A stretch of 64,000 bases of DNA from JBGSUZ01 sp043770095 (GCA_043770095.1 JAYVIR010000049.1:116102-180101), one strand, 5' to 3'. Counted from the first letter of the stretch, positions 1 through 9,022 are shown. A program made the numbers and translations. Notes: generated from the sequence alone by a model not told the origin.

Positions 1-533
1 TGACGCGTTTCTGGCAATTTTTTTATGAGCATTTCTACATCGGGTAAAAATCCCATGTGAAGCATTTGATCGGCTTCGTCAAGAACAAGGAATTTGAGTT
101 CTGTAAAGTCGAGCGTTTCTCTGCGCACGTGGTCTAAGAGTCGACCGGTTGTGCCAATGACAAGATGCACTTTGTTTTTCAATTTATGCATTTGCGCAAA
201 GATGTCCTGACCGCCGTATGCGGCTAAAACGCTGATGTTTTTTCCTTTTTGGAGCATTTTGGCATCTTCTGTAATTTGAATGGCAAGTTCTCTCGTTGGG
301 GCAATGATCATCGCCTGGAGATGGTTGCTTGTCGGATCTATTTTTTCGAAGATTGGCAGTAAAAAAGCAAGTGTCTTGCCTGTGCCAGTTTGAGCTTCGC
401 CGATTAAATCAGAGCCAGCGAGAACCGGAGGAAGTGCTAAATCTTGGATAGGTGAAGCAATGGTAATATCCGCTGAATCGAGTGCTTTGCAGAGGTCAGC
501 GCTAATGCCATATTGATAAAAGGGTTTACTCAT
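1..533 (-). CDS. DEAD-box ATP-dependent RNA helicase (N-terminal part, runs off the left edge)
   Basis: The reverse strand reads an open frame from the ATG at 533 to the window edge, about 177 residues of helicase domain 1. Visible motifs in order are a Q-motif region near residue 27 (ASPIQDLALP), motif I AQTGTGKT, motif Ia PTRELA, a GG motif, TTGRLLDH in place of the usual TPGR, and motif II DEAD. DEAD-box proteins unwind short RNA duplexes using ATP and act in ribosome assembly or mRNA decay. AAAGGCGG five bases before the ATG is the ribosome binding site. The second RecA domain and the C-terminal tail that would separate CshA-, DbpA- and RhlE-type enzymes lie outside the window, so no symbol is given. 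A hairpin-forming palindrome sits in the leader (558-583). Confidence 0.93.
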   Translation of the reverse strand, partial: MSKPFYQYGISADLCKALDSADITIASPIQDLALPPVLAGSDLIGEAQTGTGKTLAFLLPIFEKIDPTSNHLQAMIIAPTRELAIQITEDAKMLQKGKNISVLAAYGGQDIFAQMHKLKNKVHLVIGTTGRLLDHVRRETLDFTELKFLVLDEADQMLHMGFLPDVEMLIKKLPETR

Positions 534-557
534 AAAAACCGCCTTTCGTATAGTTAC

Positions 558-583
558 GTGGCACAAATAGCAATTTGAGCCAC
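558..583 (-). promoter_or_regulatory. Interrupted palindrome in the helicase leader
   Basis: GTGGC-a-CAAAT-agca-ATTTG-a-GCCAC gives two 5-bp stem halves separated by one A/A mismatch, with a 4-nt loop. It lies 25 to 50 bases upstream of the helicase ATG on the reverse strand. No T-run follows it, so it is not a classical terminator. It could be an operator or a structured 5' leader. Function is inferred from position only. Confidence 0.4.
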
Positions 584-648
584 CTAGGTTATTTAGTCAT
601 ACAATCCACAATTTTATCATAAATTGCAGCAATGTCAAAGAACTATTT

Positions 649-2766
649 TTAATGATCTGCGGATTCTGCGAGTTCACTTGCTTCGGCTGCGCTCATAGGC
701 CCTTCAATAAAGAACATGTCTTGAAGACCTTTGCCTTTTACTTCGATAGGCGTCCTTGTAGTGGTCGCAAAACTGCCTTTAACAATTTCGTAAGTCGATC
801 TAGAAACGTTGATGCGCATTGGCTCTGAATTACTTTCCATACGAGAGGCCGTATTGACGGTGTCACCAAAGACGTCATAAATATATTTTTTGACCCCAAC
901 GACGCCGCCGACAATTTGACCGGTGTTGATGCCAATTCGAATCCGCCAAACCAGATCGCCTTTATTGCGTTCGGTTAAATACTCTAGAATTTCAATTGCC
1001 GCTTTGACCATGCGCTCGGCATGATCGGGAACGGGTACAGGGATTCCGCAGACTGCCATGTATGCATCACCAATTGTTTTAATCCGTTCACAGCCGTATT
1101 TCTCCATAACCGCGTCAAAAGCGGTGAATATATCGTTGAGCTCAGAAATCAAAAAGACAGGGTCTAAGTGTTCTGAAGAGGTAGTAAAGTTGACGATATC
1201 TGAAAAATAGACGGTACAGGATTCAAACTTGACGGGAACGGTTTTGCCAGAGCGTTTGAGTTCGTCAGCCACTTTTTTAGGTAAGATATTGAGCAATAGT
1301 TTTTCAGATTTTCGACGTTCTTTAACAACCCAAACGAGCAGGACACTAATCAGTACCATTGAAACGGCAATGATCGCCATGATCAAAAGCAGCCTGTTTC
1401 GTTCTTTAATGCGTTCGGCAATTTCTGCTTTTTGTTTTAACAATTCTTTGCCTTTTTTCTCGGTATCAAAAAGAACTTCTGAATTGGCAAATGCCGCAGC
1501 TGTTTTTTCTTCTTGCAGAGTGTCCGTTAACTCTGCATAGAGAGTGAGGTAATGACTTGCCTCAGAATAATTTTCGAGGGCTTGATAGTCACTGGCAAGC
1601 TGTTTTAAAGAATTTTTTAGGCCTTCTCTAAAGCCAGAAGTTTTTGAAGCTTCATAGGCTTCGAGGTGATAGCTCAACGCTTTTTCGGTGTCTTTTTCTT
1701 TGGCATAGATGCCGCCAAGGTTGTCTAATGCAGCAATTTCTCCTTCAAAATCTTGAACGGTTTTAAAGGTTGCCAAAGCTTGTTCATAAGCTGCAATAGC
1801 TTTAGGGAAATTATTGTCGCCTTCGTAAAGATGGCCCAAATTAAGGTTGATTTCTGCAATCAAACCTTCGTTTTTAAGCGTGGTGGCAATGACCATCGCC
1901 TGATCATAGAAACTCAAAGCATCTTGTGGCAAATTTTCTTTTTGATACAAATCACCAATGTTATTGAGTTCCGTTGCGGCTTCTTTTTGATAGCCTAACT
2001 TTTGGTGAATCTCAAGTGCTTGTTGGAAATAGGTGAGGGAGGCATCGAAACGGCTCATTTCACTGTTTGAAGAACCTAGGTTGTTGGCGGTTACAGCGAT
2101 TTCCTCATTTAGACCTAATTGCTCATACAGTGCAAGCGCCGCTTGGTATTCGACAATGGATTTATCAAAAAGACCCATGGACTCATAGATTGTGCCTTTG
2201 TTATTTTTGACAAAGGCAACGCCTTTGTTGTCTTTGAGGTTTGAGAATAATTCTTCGGAGCTGTCAAAGCTGTCAAGCCCTTTGGCGTAGTCGCCTAAGT
2301 TAGCCCATAAAATACCAAAGCCATTTTTGCTATAGGCAAGGCCTTTCATATAATCAGCCGTCGTAGATTGTTCAGACGTTTCTCTAAAAAAGAGAATGGC
2401 ATCCTCTGGGGCATCTTGAGCCAGACTGATGTAACCCAAATGGTTTAAGGCATCAATTTCTCCAATTTTATACTTGAGTTCTTGCGCGAGTGCAATGGAT
2501 TCATCCGCATAGGCAACCGCTTTCTGAATATCGATGGCGATTAACTTATCGCAAAGCTGATTGAGAATATCTACCTTTTGATTGCCTGAGGCGCTTTCAA
2601 GCGCAGTAGTCAGATTTTTGATTTCAGGATCGCGGTTAATGTCAACCGTTTGGGCAAAGGTAAAAGTGAACCCGATTTGAAAGACGGCAATCATGAGGCT
2701 GAGCGCTAAAGCTTGTTTTATGGATGCAGCGGAATTTAGCGAAAAAATAGAGCTGTTTTTTTTCAT
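649..2766 (-). CDS. Class III adenylate cyclase with an extracytoplasmic TPR sensor region
   Basis: This 705-residue protein begins with a signal/anchor segment (about 18-38). Tetratricopeptide repeats follow (about 50-410, many A-x-Y-x-x-A/L units), then a coiled segment, a transmembrane helix near 456-480, and a class III nucleotide cyclase domain (about 500-690). The cyclase keeps the metal-binding FSDIVNFT motif, the KTIGDAYM segment and the N-x3-R transition-state pair in NTASRME. Lys before TIGDAY and Asp in YDVFGDTVN are the residues typical of ATP rather than GTP specificity, so cAMP is the predicted product. The ATG at 2766 is chosen over one at 2781: GGGAGG lies just ahead of it and it overlaps the upstream stop as ATGA. 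It is last in the operon with the MBL hydrolase and HD-GYP protein. The topology puts the TPRs outside the membrane, which suggests an envelope-sensing cyclase. Confidence 0.88.
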   Translation of the reverse strand: MKKNSSIFSLNSAASIKQALALSLMIAVFQIGFTFTFAQTVDINRDPEIKNLTTALESASGNQKVDILNQLCDKLIAIDIQKAVAYADESIALAQELKYKIGEIDALNHLGYISLAQDAPEDAILFFRETSEQSTTADYMKGLAYSKNGFGILWANLGDYAKGLDSFDSSEELFSNLKDNKGVAFVKNNKGTIYESMGLFDKSIVEYQAALALYEQLGLNEEIAVTANNLGSSNSEMSRFDASLTYFQQALEIHQKLGYQKEAATELNNIGDLYQKENLPQDALSFYDQAMVIATTLKNEGLIAEINLNLGHLYEGDNNFPKAIAAYEQALATFKTVQDFEGEIAALDNLGGIYAKEKDTEKALSYHLEAYEASKTSGFREGLKNSLKQLASDYQALENYSEASHYLTLYAELTDTLQEEKTAAAFANSEVLFDTEKKGKELLKQKAEIAERIKERNRLLLIMAIIAVSMVLISVLLVWVVKERRKSEKLLLNILPKKVADELKRSGKTVPVKFESCTVYFSDIVNFTTSSEHLDPVFLISELNDIFTAFDAVMEKYGCERIKTIGDAYMAVCGIPVPVPDHAERMVKAAIEILEYLTERNKGDLVWRIRIGINTGQIVGGVVGVKKYIYDVFGDTVNTASRMESNSEPMRINVSRSTYEIVKGSFATTTRTPIEVKGKGLQDMFFIEGPMSAAEASELAESADH

Positions 2767-3590
2767 AGAGCATCCTCCCACTCAATAATGGTGCCGTCTT
2801 TGACAAGCTGGATGCGCTCGGGGTCAAATTGACTTTGGATTTCATCCAATTCGCTGTCACGTCGATGGAGCGCATGGTGTCCTAAAAAGAGCTTGTCGCC
2901 TGCGGCTTCATCTAAAAGAGCAACGCCTTTCGAGTGTGTGGAATGTCCCCAACCTTCATATTTTGAGTGGAAGTATTCACTTTGCGTAAAGTTGGCATCA
3001 TAATAAATCCAGTCAGAGCCATTGCAAAATTTAACAAGACTCTCGTGAATCTCATAGTTATGACCGAGGTCGGTGATATAGGCGAAACTTTTCCCGCCAA
3101 GGTTAATTCTGTAGACTAAATTTCCACCGGGATGATCGGAGGCCATCGTCTTAACCTGAGCACTCAAGGTGCTGACAATGTCATTGGTCAGTAAAGAATG
3201 GAAATGAAATTTAGCTTGTAGCGCCTCGAAGCCCATGGGGAGATAAGGGGGAGAAAATAACCCTTTAATGGCGCGTTCGGGGTCGCTGATTTCCGTCACT
3301 GGACCGTAAATATGAAATTCAAGACTGCTTTGATAGGCGGGCATAAAAAATGGTAGCCCGATTAGGTGGTCATAGTGATAATGGGAAATAAATAGGGAAA
3401 TGCGTTTGTAGCGTCTAAAGTCTCGATCGGATTGCCCGAGGAAGACAATTCCCGAACCGGCATCTAAAATGATAAGTTCTTCGTCGTTGGAAATTTCAAT
3501 GCAAGAGGTATTGACAGCGTAACTGTATTGATTGGGTGCGCCACCGGGGCAAGAGCCTTTAACACCCCAAAAAATAATTTGATGATTCAT
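2763..3590 (-). CDS. Metallo-beta-lactamase-fold hydrolase (PhnP/RNase Z-like family)
   Basis: This 275-residue cytoplasmic protein starts MNHQIIFWGVKGSCPGG and carries the hallmark HYHYDH metal motif (HxHxDH). Later metal-ligand candidates are His in SDHPGG, Asp in YDANFT, and His in FLGHHALH. The fold is used by phosphodiesterases, tRNases and cyclic-nucleotide hydrolases, and the exact substrate cannot be read from the sequence. I chose the ATG at 3590 over an upstream one at 3626 because GAGGTGAT precedes it at good spacing and the family N-terminus begins at this point. It lies 10 bases after the HD-GYP gene and overlaps the cyclase by four bases. Being between a c-di-GMP phosphodiesterase and an adenylate cyclase, a cyclic-nucleotide or signalling phosphodiesterase role is plausible but inferred. 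Confidence 0.82.
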   Translation of the reverse strand: MNHQIIFWGVKGSCPGGAPNQYSYAVNTSCIEISNDEELIILDAGSGIVFLGQSDRDFRRYKRISLFISHYHYDHLIGLPFFMPAYQSSLEFHIYGPVTEISDPERAIKGLFSPPYLPMGFEALQAKFHFHSLLTNDIVSTLSAQVKTMASDHPGGNLVYRINLGGKSFAYITDLGHNYEIHESLVKFCNGSDWIYYDANFTQSEYFHSKYEGWGHSTHSKGVALLDEAAGDKLFLGHHALHRRDSELDEIQSQFDPERIQLVKDGTIIEWEDAL

Positions 3591-3600
3591 AGTTATCACC

Positions 3601-5094
3601 TCATATGCGCTCATAGGCGCGTTCATTTTTAAAAATCACAACAAGGTCAGCATCAAGGCCACCCTTTGAAGCGTCGTCTTCTAAAATCTCAATTGATTTA
3701 GGAATCGGTATTGCAGGTTTATAGGGTCTATCTTTTGCCGTTAGAGCATCAAAGACATCCGCAACGGCGAGAATTCTCGATCGCATTTCAAGATGAGCGG
3801 CATCTCGTCCCTCTGGATAACCTGCGCCGTTTAATTTCTCATGGTGATCGGCGGCAATGCGTGGTACCAGTTTTAGATTTCTTGTCCATTCAATCCCATT
3901 CAAAATATTAAAGGTATGTATGGCGTGGTCGTTGATTTCTTTGCGCTCTCTTGAAGTGAGGTTGCCTCTAGCAACCGACATGAACTCATATTCTTCTGGT
4001 GTGAGAAACGGAACTACGCTGCCTTCAGGATCTGCGATGGTCAGTTCTTTAAGTGTGTTAAGCAAGTCGCAGTCCTCATCTTTTAGAAATCCGCCAATAT
4101 TAATGGCTTCTAATTTGGATAAAGTTTCTTTGAGTGTCTCAGGCGTAAAATTAACAGAAGTGGCAAGTTCGCTTGACTCGCTGATGAGGCGGCTGATGTA
4201 TTTATAGCGCCACCTAATGAGGTCTATGCAATCATCAGACAGTTTGTTTCGCTTCATGAGCACGTATTCTCTAACGCCAATTTTGCCTACATCGTGCAGC
4301 ATGCCTGCGATATAGAGTTCCTTTAAGGCGTCTTCGGAGAAGAAAAAGTCAGCATAAGGCCCATAATCGACTAGGTTAACCGTTTTTGCCAGTGCAACCG
4401 CATAATTGGCGACTCGCTTTGAATGACCTGCTGTGATAGGGTCTCTGCTATCCAGAGCGGTTACCAGCGTATCAATCATAGAGTCCAGCAAGTGTTCAAT
4501 GTCATTAAAGAGAATGCCGCGCTCAATGAGCATGGCGGCTTGAGAAGCCAGTGCACCTACAATTTTTTCGTCACTTACGCCATAGGGAGTGACATGGGTG
4601 ACAAAGTCGTTTGAATAAGCCGTAAATCTAAACGTTGGATCGATTTTTTTATTGATCAATTGAAGGACGCCAATAATTTCATTGCTGTAATTTTTAAGAG
4701 GAATAACAAGCATGTTGCAGGTTTTATAGCCGTAACTCTCGTCAAAAGAGCGGTTGTGGTGGAAACCTAATATTTCAAGCGTATCTGACATAGATTTAAA
4801 ATTATAAATGTCACCGGTCATGGCACAGGCGCCAGAAATGCTGTTCATATTGATGGGCATTTTAAAGGATTTAAATGGGAAAGACATCGAGGTATTAAAG
4901 GTATACATAAAAATAATTTGAGGATTTTCCTCAACTTGCTCTTTGATATAGATGCTGCCCGCATCACTGTCTGTAATTTTTATGCATTCGGTTAAAATCA
5001 ACTCCAAAAGCTTGTTGACGTCTTTTTCAGCGGTGAGCTTTAGACCGATTTGACTAAACTTTTCTAATAAATCGGTGGAAATATCATTTGACAT
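3601..5094 (-). CDS. GAF domain/HD-GYP cyclic-di-GMP phosphodiesterase
   Basis: The 497-residue protein has an N-terminal GAF sensor domain (about 10-190) and an HD-GYP domain (about 205-490). Visible HD-GYP residues are AGHSKRV (His223-224 region), the HD pair in MLHDVGKIG (267-268), and HHEKLNGAGYPEG near 417-428. HD-GYP enzymes hydrolyse c-di-GMP using two or three metals. Two oddities: the usual HHE..DG.GYP reads N instead of D, and a helical insertion of about 90 residues separates the HD pair from the REREIxxH-like segment (RERKEINDH). No transmembrane segment is seen, so the protein is cytoplasmic and the GAF domain probably senses a small ligand. AAGGAGGCG lies before the ATG. It is the first gene of the minus-strand operon and is divergent from the SLH protein at 5213. 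Confidence 0.9.
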   Translation of the reverse strand: MSNDISTDLLEKFSQIGLKLTAEKDVNKLLELILTECIKITDSDAGSIYIKEQVEENPQIIFMYTFNTSMSFPFKSFKMPINMNSISGACAMTGDIYNFKSMSDTLEILGFHHNRSFDESYGYKTCNMLVIPLKNYSNEIIGVLQLINKKIDPTFRFTAYSNDFVTHVTPYGVSDEKIVGALASQAAMLIERGILFNDIEHLLDSMIDTLVTALDSRDPITAGHSKRVANYAVALAKTVNLVDYGPYADFFFSEDALKELYIAGMLHDVGKIGVREYVLMKRNKLSDDCIDLIRWRYKYISRLISESSELATSVNFTPETLKETLSKLEAINIGGFLKDEDCDLLNTLKELTIADPEGSVVPFLTPEEYEFMSVARGNLTSRERKEINDHAIHTFNILNGIEWTRNLKLVPRIAADHHEKLNGAGYPEGRDAAHLEMRSRILAVADVFDALTAKDRPYKPAIPIPKSIEILEDDASKGGLDADLVVIFKNERAYERI

Positions 5095-5124
5095 GCCACG
5101 CCTCCTTTTTTTCTTTTATAAGTG

Positions 5125-5175
5125 TTATACCCTTTTTTTAAAAGAAGGCGTAGTAAAAATAAAAAAAGGGTATAA
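5125..5175. promoter_or_regulatory. Perfect 15-bp inverted repeat between divergent genes
   Basis: TTATACCCTTTTTTT (5125-5139) and AAAAAAAGGGTATAA (5161-5175) are exact reverse complements separated by 21 bases. The repeat sits centrally between the HD-GYP start (5094) and the SLH protein start (5213). Each arm ends in a TATAA-type hexamer facing its own gene, so it may carry back-to-back -10 elements and a shared operator. No clear -35 was found on either side. Confidence 0.55.
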
Positions 5176-5212
5176 ATATCTCGTGAAACCTATACAGATG
5201 GGAGGGATTTAT

Positions 5213-8200
5213 TTGAAAAAAACAATCGCTAGAATAATGATTCTGCTAATGGTGCTTAATATTGGGGTTTTTAAGGGCTCTTATGCAAACGGCGAATCGC
5301 CTGTGCCACTGTTTGTGAACTCAACAGAGACAGAAGCAACTTTTAAATATGACTCTGATATTTCGGGAAAACTGTATTACATGGTGACTACGGAAGATAT
5401 TGTGCCCTCGCCTGAGGACGTTAAGGCAACTGCTTTAACGGGTGTCATTTCACCCGCTTTGGTTGCAAAAGGAAGTATAAATGTAGCTCATTCAGAGGGT
5501 ACACTCTCCATTAGTGGTCTCAACGGCAAAAACTATACCTTACATACGACATTTCAACATGGGAACACTTTTGAGGCGGTGACGTCGAATGAATTTACGG
5601 CACTAGGTTATGAACTTACACCAACAATTACCGTAACCGATACCAATAAAATGATTGTGAAAACTAAATTGAACAATTCAGGATTCTTATATTATGGTGT
5701 GTATAAAGATGGCACTGGCATTACAGCGATGAATTTAGTGAATGCTCTAGATCCCAATCCGCAAATTATAGATCCAAATAGAGTGTATGGGGAGAAAAAA
5801 ATAGTTACAAATGGGGTTGAAATCACAGCGATAATTCCTTTTATTGACAAAAACCAAGCTTATGACTTGGTTTTTGTTAAAAAAGATAGCTTTGGCAATG
5901 TAAGTCATACGGTTCAGACGCTTAATGACAAGAGGGCTGCAAAGACGCAGTTGCTGAATGCGGCTTATATTTATCAAGGTGACGAGACTGGACAATCTTC
6001 AGTTTATCTGTACTTTAAAGATGACATAGTTCGTACTGGTGATAACTCTAACTATACCATTACCTTTAAGAAAGATGGTGCTGCGGAAGGTTATACCGTA
6101 GGGACAGGTAATTTTGAAATTATTACGAGTGGCAGTGCTACGAATATTGTTGAACTTAGTTTAGACAGCGATGTTCATTCCGAACTTCTAACGTGGGATA
6201 ATAATTCGGGAACTATGACAGTCACCGTCAATAATTTAGGTGGGTTTGCGCCTCTCGCCGCAGTGAATTATCAAACGAGCATTTTTGTCATGCCAGCTGA
6301 AAGTTATAACAGCACAGCAGGTTCAATGATGAAGAGTGCAAGTTATGAATATACTGGACTCGGTGAAGTTGTAGGGGATAGTATTGCGGTCACAATGGAC
6401 TCACCAATGTATGATGTAGAGGTACCAAACTATACGACGCCTGCGGCCGTCAATTTTGATTTGTCGGTAGTGGGATTAGACGTGCCTTTTGTTGCAGAAG
6501 ACGATTACAAAGTAGTATTAGCAAACCCGAGTCATTTTAATATTATATTTACCACTGGTGGGGCTGTTAAATTGGCCATGTTGCCGACAAGTGTCATGAA
6601 AATTACCGTTAATAACGGCGCTAATGGGTCTTGGTTTAAACCTTATGCCAATGAAATGTATGTGCCTAGACTCTCCAGCAATTCAACACTGGCCTCAATG
6701 GAATTGTACGGACGACCAATTGCGCTCACGCCAGGAACTAAGGAATATACCGTTAGCGTTCCTTATTCGCTTCTGGATGCCTATAACAGCACACCAGCGG
6801 CAGCGTTAAAGGTCATTCCTAGCGATCCGCAGAGTTATGTAACAATCCTTCCATATCCGCCAAATGGAATCCATATTTTGGTTATGTCGGCGGATGGGGC
6901 GGATGGTAACGAAGATTCCATTTCAAACTACACTATTTACGCGCAACCCAATGAACTGACCCTAGCAGGCATTTCAATTAATGGTCAAAAGGTAAGCAGT
7001 TTTGATCATTATGCGACTTCGTATGCCTATACCATTACAGAACCAATCACATCAGAACCATTATTAACCGTTGCACACTCTGAGCATGTAACGGCAACCA
7101 TTACCTCTGTCTTAAGTCCAAGTATTGCTAATGCCTATGTGTATACGGTCATTCTCAGAACTATTGGCTCGGAGACATCTGCGACGTATACTGTGACGGT
7201 GACAGGCGGCCCAGTTACACCAGTTACGCCACCGGTTGATAACAATGGGCATGGGAAAGATAAAGAGAACAACGGCAATGGCAATGGCAACGGCAACAGC
7301 AACGCTAATTCAGGAACAGCAACGCCTAATGTAGATCCAACGACTGAAATCAATAGTCTTATTAATTTGCCGACAGAGAATCTGACAGGGCAAAATATCA
7401 CCAATAATATGAAGAATATTGAAATAGCGATGGATGAGATTCGTAGTGACAAACAGGCCTTCGATACCCTTACTAAGATGGATGACCTTGTCAAAAAAGT
7501 AAGTGACTCTATGACAAATAATCCAACTGAAAAGAAAGAATTAAGCACAATGGTCACTCAAATGACCACAAAAATGGAAGAAAAACTAAGCATGATTGAC
7601 AATCCTGAAAATAGAATGGTTGTACTTGATCAATTTCTCACTGAAATTAAACTTTTCAAGACTAAAGCTGGTGAGCCAATGACTACGATGGATAAGAGCG
7701 TTGAAGACATGGTTCAAAAAACAGCCAATGCTTTTGGCACAATTAAACTTGAAGCGGCGGCTGCAGGAGAAGCAATAAAAATTGATGACAAAATGCTTGC
7801 CAGTGTTATTGAAAAACAGACTGAAGCGCTTAAAAAGCTTACACAAATTCAGCAAACTTACTTTGACACCAGCGCCACCAGAACGATTAAAAAAGAAATC
7901 AAAATTGAATCTAGCTTAGCGGGCAGTGCAGCCATGTTAAAAGTAGATCTTGCTGCCAACCAAGTTGGAACGCTTAAAGATGCTAAAATCGATTCGGTGA
8001 CCATCAGTAACGTGAGTGCTGAGATAAAATTACCTGTGTCGAATCTAAAACCGACTGAGTCAGCACAAGTTGCTATTGAAAAAATGCCGACGGTGCTCCC
8101 TTCAAACATAGGAAGCAATTCGGGGCCAAAGCTTGTTTACGATGTCGGGTTCTTGATCAACAATGTAGCTCAGCAAAAATTCAGTAAACCAATTACCTTA

Positions 8201-8908
8201 GCGTTTAATTTGACAACATTTGAACTGCAAAAGGAATCTCCGCTAGAGTTGTCAATTTTCAAATTAAACACTCAGACAAACGTGTGGGAAGCGGTTGGTG
8301 GAATTGTCGACCCAGAATCGTTTAAAATTTTCGTGACAAGGGACAATCTTAGTCAGTATACCGTTCTTAAGTCTAAGAAAAGTTTTAGCGATGCAGATCA
8401 ATCTTGGGCAAAAGCTGAAATTAACGCCTTGCTCAATAAGGGCATTGTTTCTGAGACTGCAAAATTTGAACCTCAAAGCGCTTTAACAAGAGGCGAATTT
8501 GCTCAGTGGATTGCTAAAGCCTATGGCCTTAAAGTCTCTGATCAAAATTTGCCATTCAAAGACGTTGCCAAATCGGGGGCTTCTTTTGAAGCCATTGCAG
8601 CGGTTTACCAACAGGGCATTTTGACAGGTAAAAGCAAAACAAAATTCGACCCAAGTGGCAAGGTCACTCAAAATGAAATGGCAGCCGTACTGGGAAAATT
8701 ACTGGTTAGTTTTGACAACAAAGAAAAATCAGGAAAAGTAACTTCTAAGTATTTGTCACAGTTAAAAACAACTCAAGTTGCGTCTTGGGCAGAAGATGAC
8801 ATGGCGCTATTAATGGAACTGGGGCTCAACATTAGCGGGAAAAATGGCGGAGAACCCCTCACAAAAGAAGCGGCAGCTTCTGCGTTTATAAAATTCTACC
8901 GATCTTAG
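5213..8908 (+). CDS. Secreted SLH-domain surface protein with cadherin-like domain
   Basis: This 1231-residue exported protein starts at a TTG (5213), preceded by GGGAGG at 7 bases. The frame stays open upstream, but the signal peptide (LKKTIARIMILLMVLN, cleavage near SYA-NG) begins here. The order is a beta-rich N-terminal half and a cadherin-like beta-sandwich repeat near 490-580 (YGRPIALTPGTKEYTVSVP). A Pro/Thr then Gly-Asn linker follows near 665-710 and a largely helical stretch near 711-896. A beta-domain and C-terminal SLH repeats (about 1057-1105, 1113-1165 and a degenerate third to the end) complete it. SLH domains bind pyruvylated cell-wall polysaccharide, so the protein should be non-covalently wall-bound. 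The divergent HD-GYP gene shares its upstream inverted repeat. The ligand or partner is unknown. Confidence 0.88.
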   Translation: MKKTIARIMILLMVLNIGVFKGSYANGESPVPLFVNSTETEATFKYDSDISGKLYYMVTTEDIVPSPEDVKATALTGVISPALVAKGSINVAHSEGTLSISGLNGKNYTLHTTFQHGNTFEAVTSNEFTALGYELTPTITVTDTNKMIVKTKLNNSGFLYYGVYKDGTGITAMNLVNALDPNPQIIDPNRVYGEKKIVTNGVEITAIIPFIDKNQAYDLVFVKKDSFGNVSHTVQTLNDKRAAKTQLLNAAYIYQGDETGQSSVYLYFKDDIVRTGDNSNYTITFKKDGAAEGYTVGTGNFEIITSGSATNIVELSLDSDVHSELLTWDNNSGTMTVTVNNLGGFAPLAAVNYQTSIFVMPAESYNSTAGSMMKSASYEYTGLGEVVGDSIAVTMDSPMYDVEVPNYTTPAAVNFDLSVVGLDVPFVAEDDYKVVLANPSHFNIIFTTGGAVKLAMLPTSVMKITVNNGANGSWFKPYANEMYVPRLSSNSTLASMELYGRPIALTPGTKEYTVSVPYSLLDAYNSTPAAALKVIPSDPQSYVTILPYPPNGIHILVMSADGADGNEDSISNYTIYAQPNELTLAGISINGQKVSSFDHYATSYAYTITEPITSEPLLTVAHSEHVTATITSVLSPSIANAYVYTVILRTIGSETSATYTVTVTGGPVTPVTPPVDNNGHGKDKENNGNGNGNGNSNANSGTATPNVDPTTEINSLINLPTENLTGQNITNNMKNIEIAMDEIRSDKQAFDTLTKMDDLVKKVSDSMTNNPTEKKELSTMVTQMTTKMEEKLSMIDNPENRMVVLDQFLTEIKLFKTKAGEPMTTMDKSVEDMVQKTANAFGTIKLEAAAAGEAIKIDDKMLASVIEKQTEALKKLTQIQQTYFDTSATRTIKKEIKIESSLAGSAAMLKVDLAANQVGTLKDAKIDSVTISNVSAEIKLPVSNLKPTESAQVAIEKMPTVLPSNIGSNSGPKLVYDVGFLINNVAQQKFSKPITLAFNLTTFELQKESPLELSIFKLNTQTNVWEAVGGIVDPESFKIFVTRDNLSQYTVLKSKKSFSDADQSWAKAEINALLNKGIVSETAKFEPQSALTRGEFAQWIAKAYGLKVSDQNLPFKDVAKSGASFEAIAAVYQQGILTGKSKTKFDPSGKVTQNEMAAVLGKLLVSFDNKEKSGKVTSKYLSQLKTTQVASWAEDDMALLMELGLNISGKNGGEPLTKEAAASAFIKFYRS

Positions 8909-8925
8909 TTTTCTGCACATCATTC

Positions 8926-8972
8926 AAAAGGCGATCATTGGGCTATAGCCCTTTGGTCGCCTTTTGTCGGTA
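8926..8972 (+). terminator. Rho-independent-type terminator after the SLH protein gene
   Basis: AAAAGGCGA (8926-8934) pairs with TCGCCTTTT (8957-8965), and an inner GGGCTATAGCCC stem closes the structure. It lies 17 bases after the stop codon. The T-run is within the 3' arm. Confidence 0.75.
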
Positions 8973-9001
8973 TTGGTAAGGCGCCTTATTTGTGATATGA
9001 T
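8973..9001 (+). promoter_or_regulatory. Predicted vegetative promoter for the gene at 9023
   Basis: TTGGTA (8973-8978), a 17-base spacer and TATGAT (8996-9001) preceded by TG at the extended -10 position. The predicted start leaves a leader of roughly 15 bases containing GAGGTGAA. It immediately follows the preceding terminator. Confidence 0.6.
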
Positions 9002-9022
9002 TATCAGCAAGAGGTGAAGTGA

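Noticed and set aside
7135..7557. 140-residue reverse-strand open frame inside the SLH protein gene
   Set aside because: It is antisense to a well-supported gene, low in complexity (Leu/Pro/Ser-rich) as expected from the complement of a Gly-Asn linker, and has no ribosome site or family motif.
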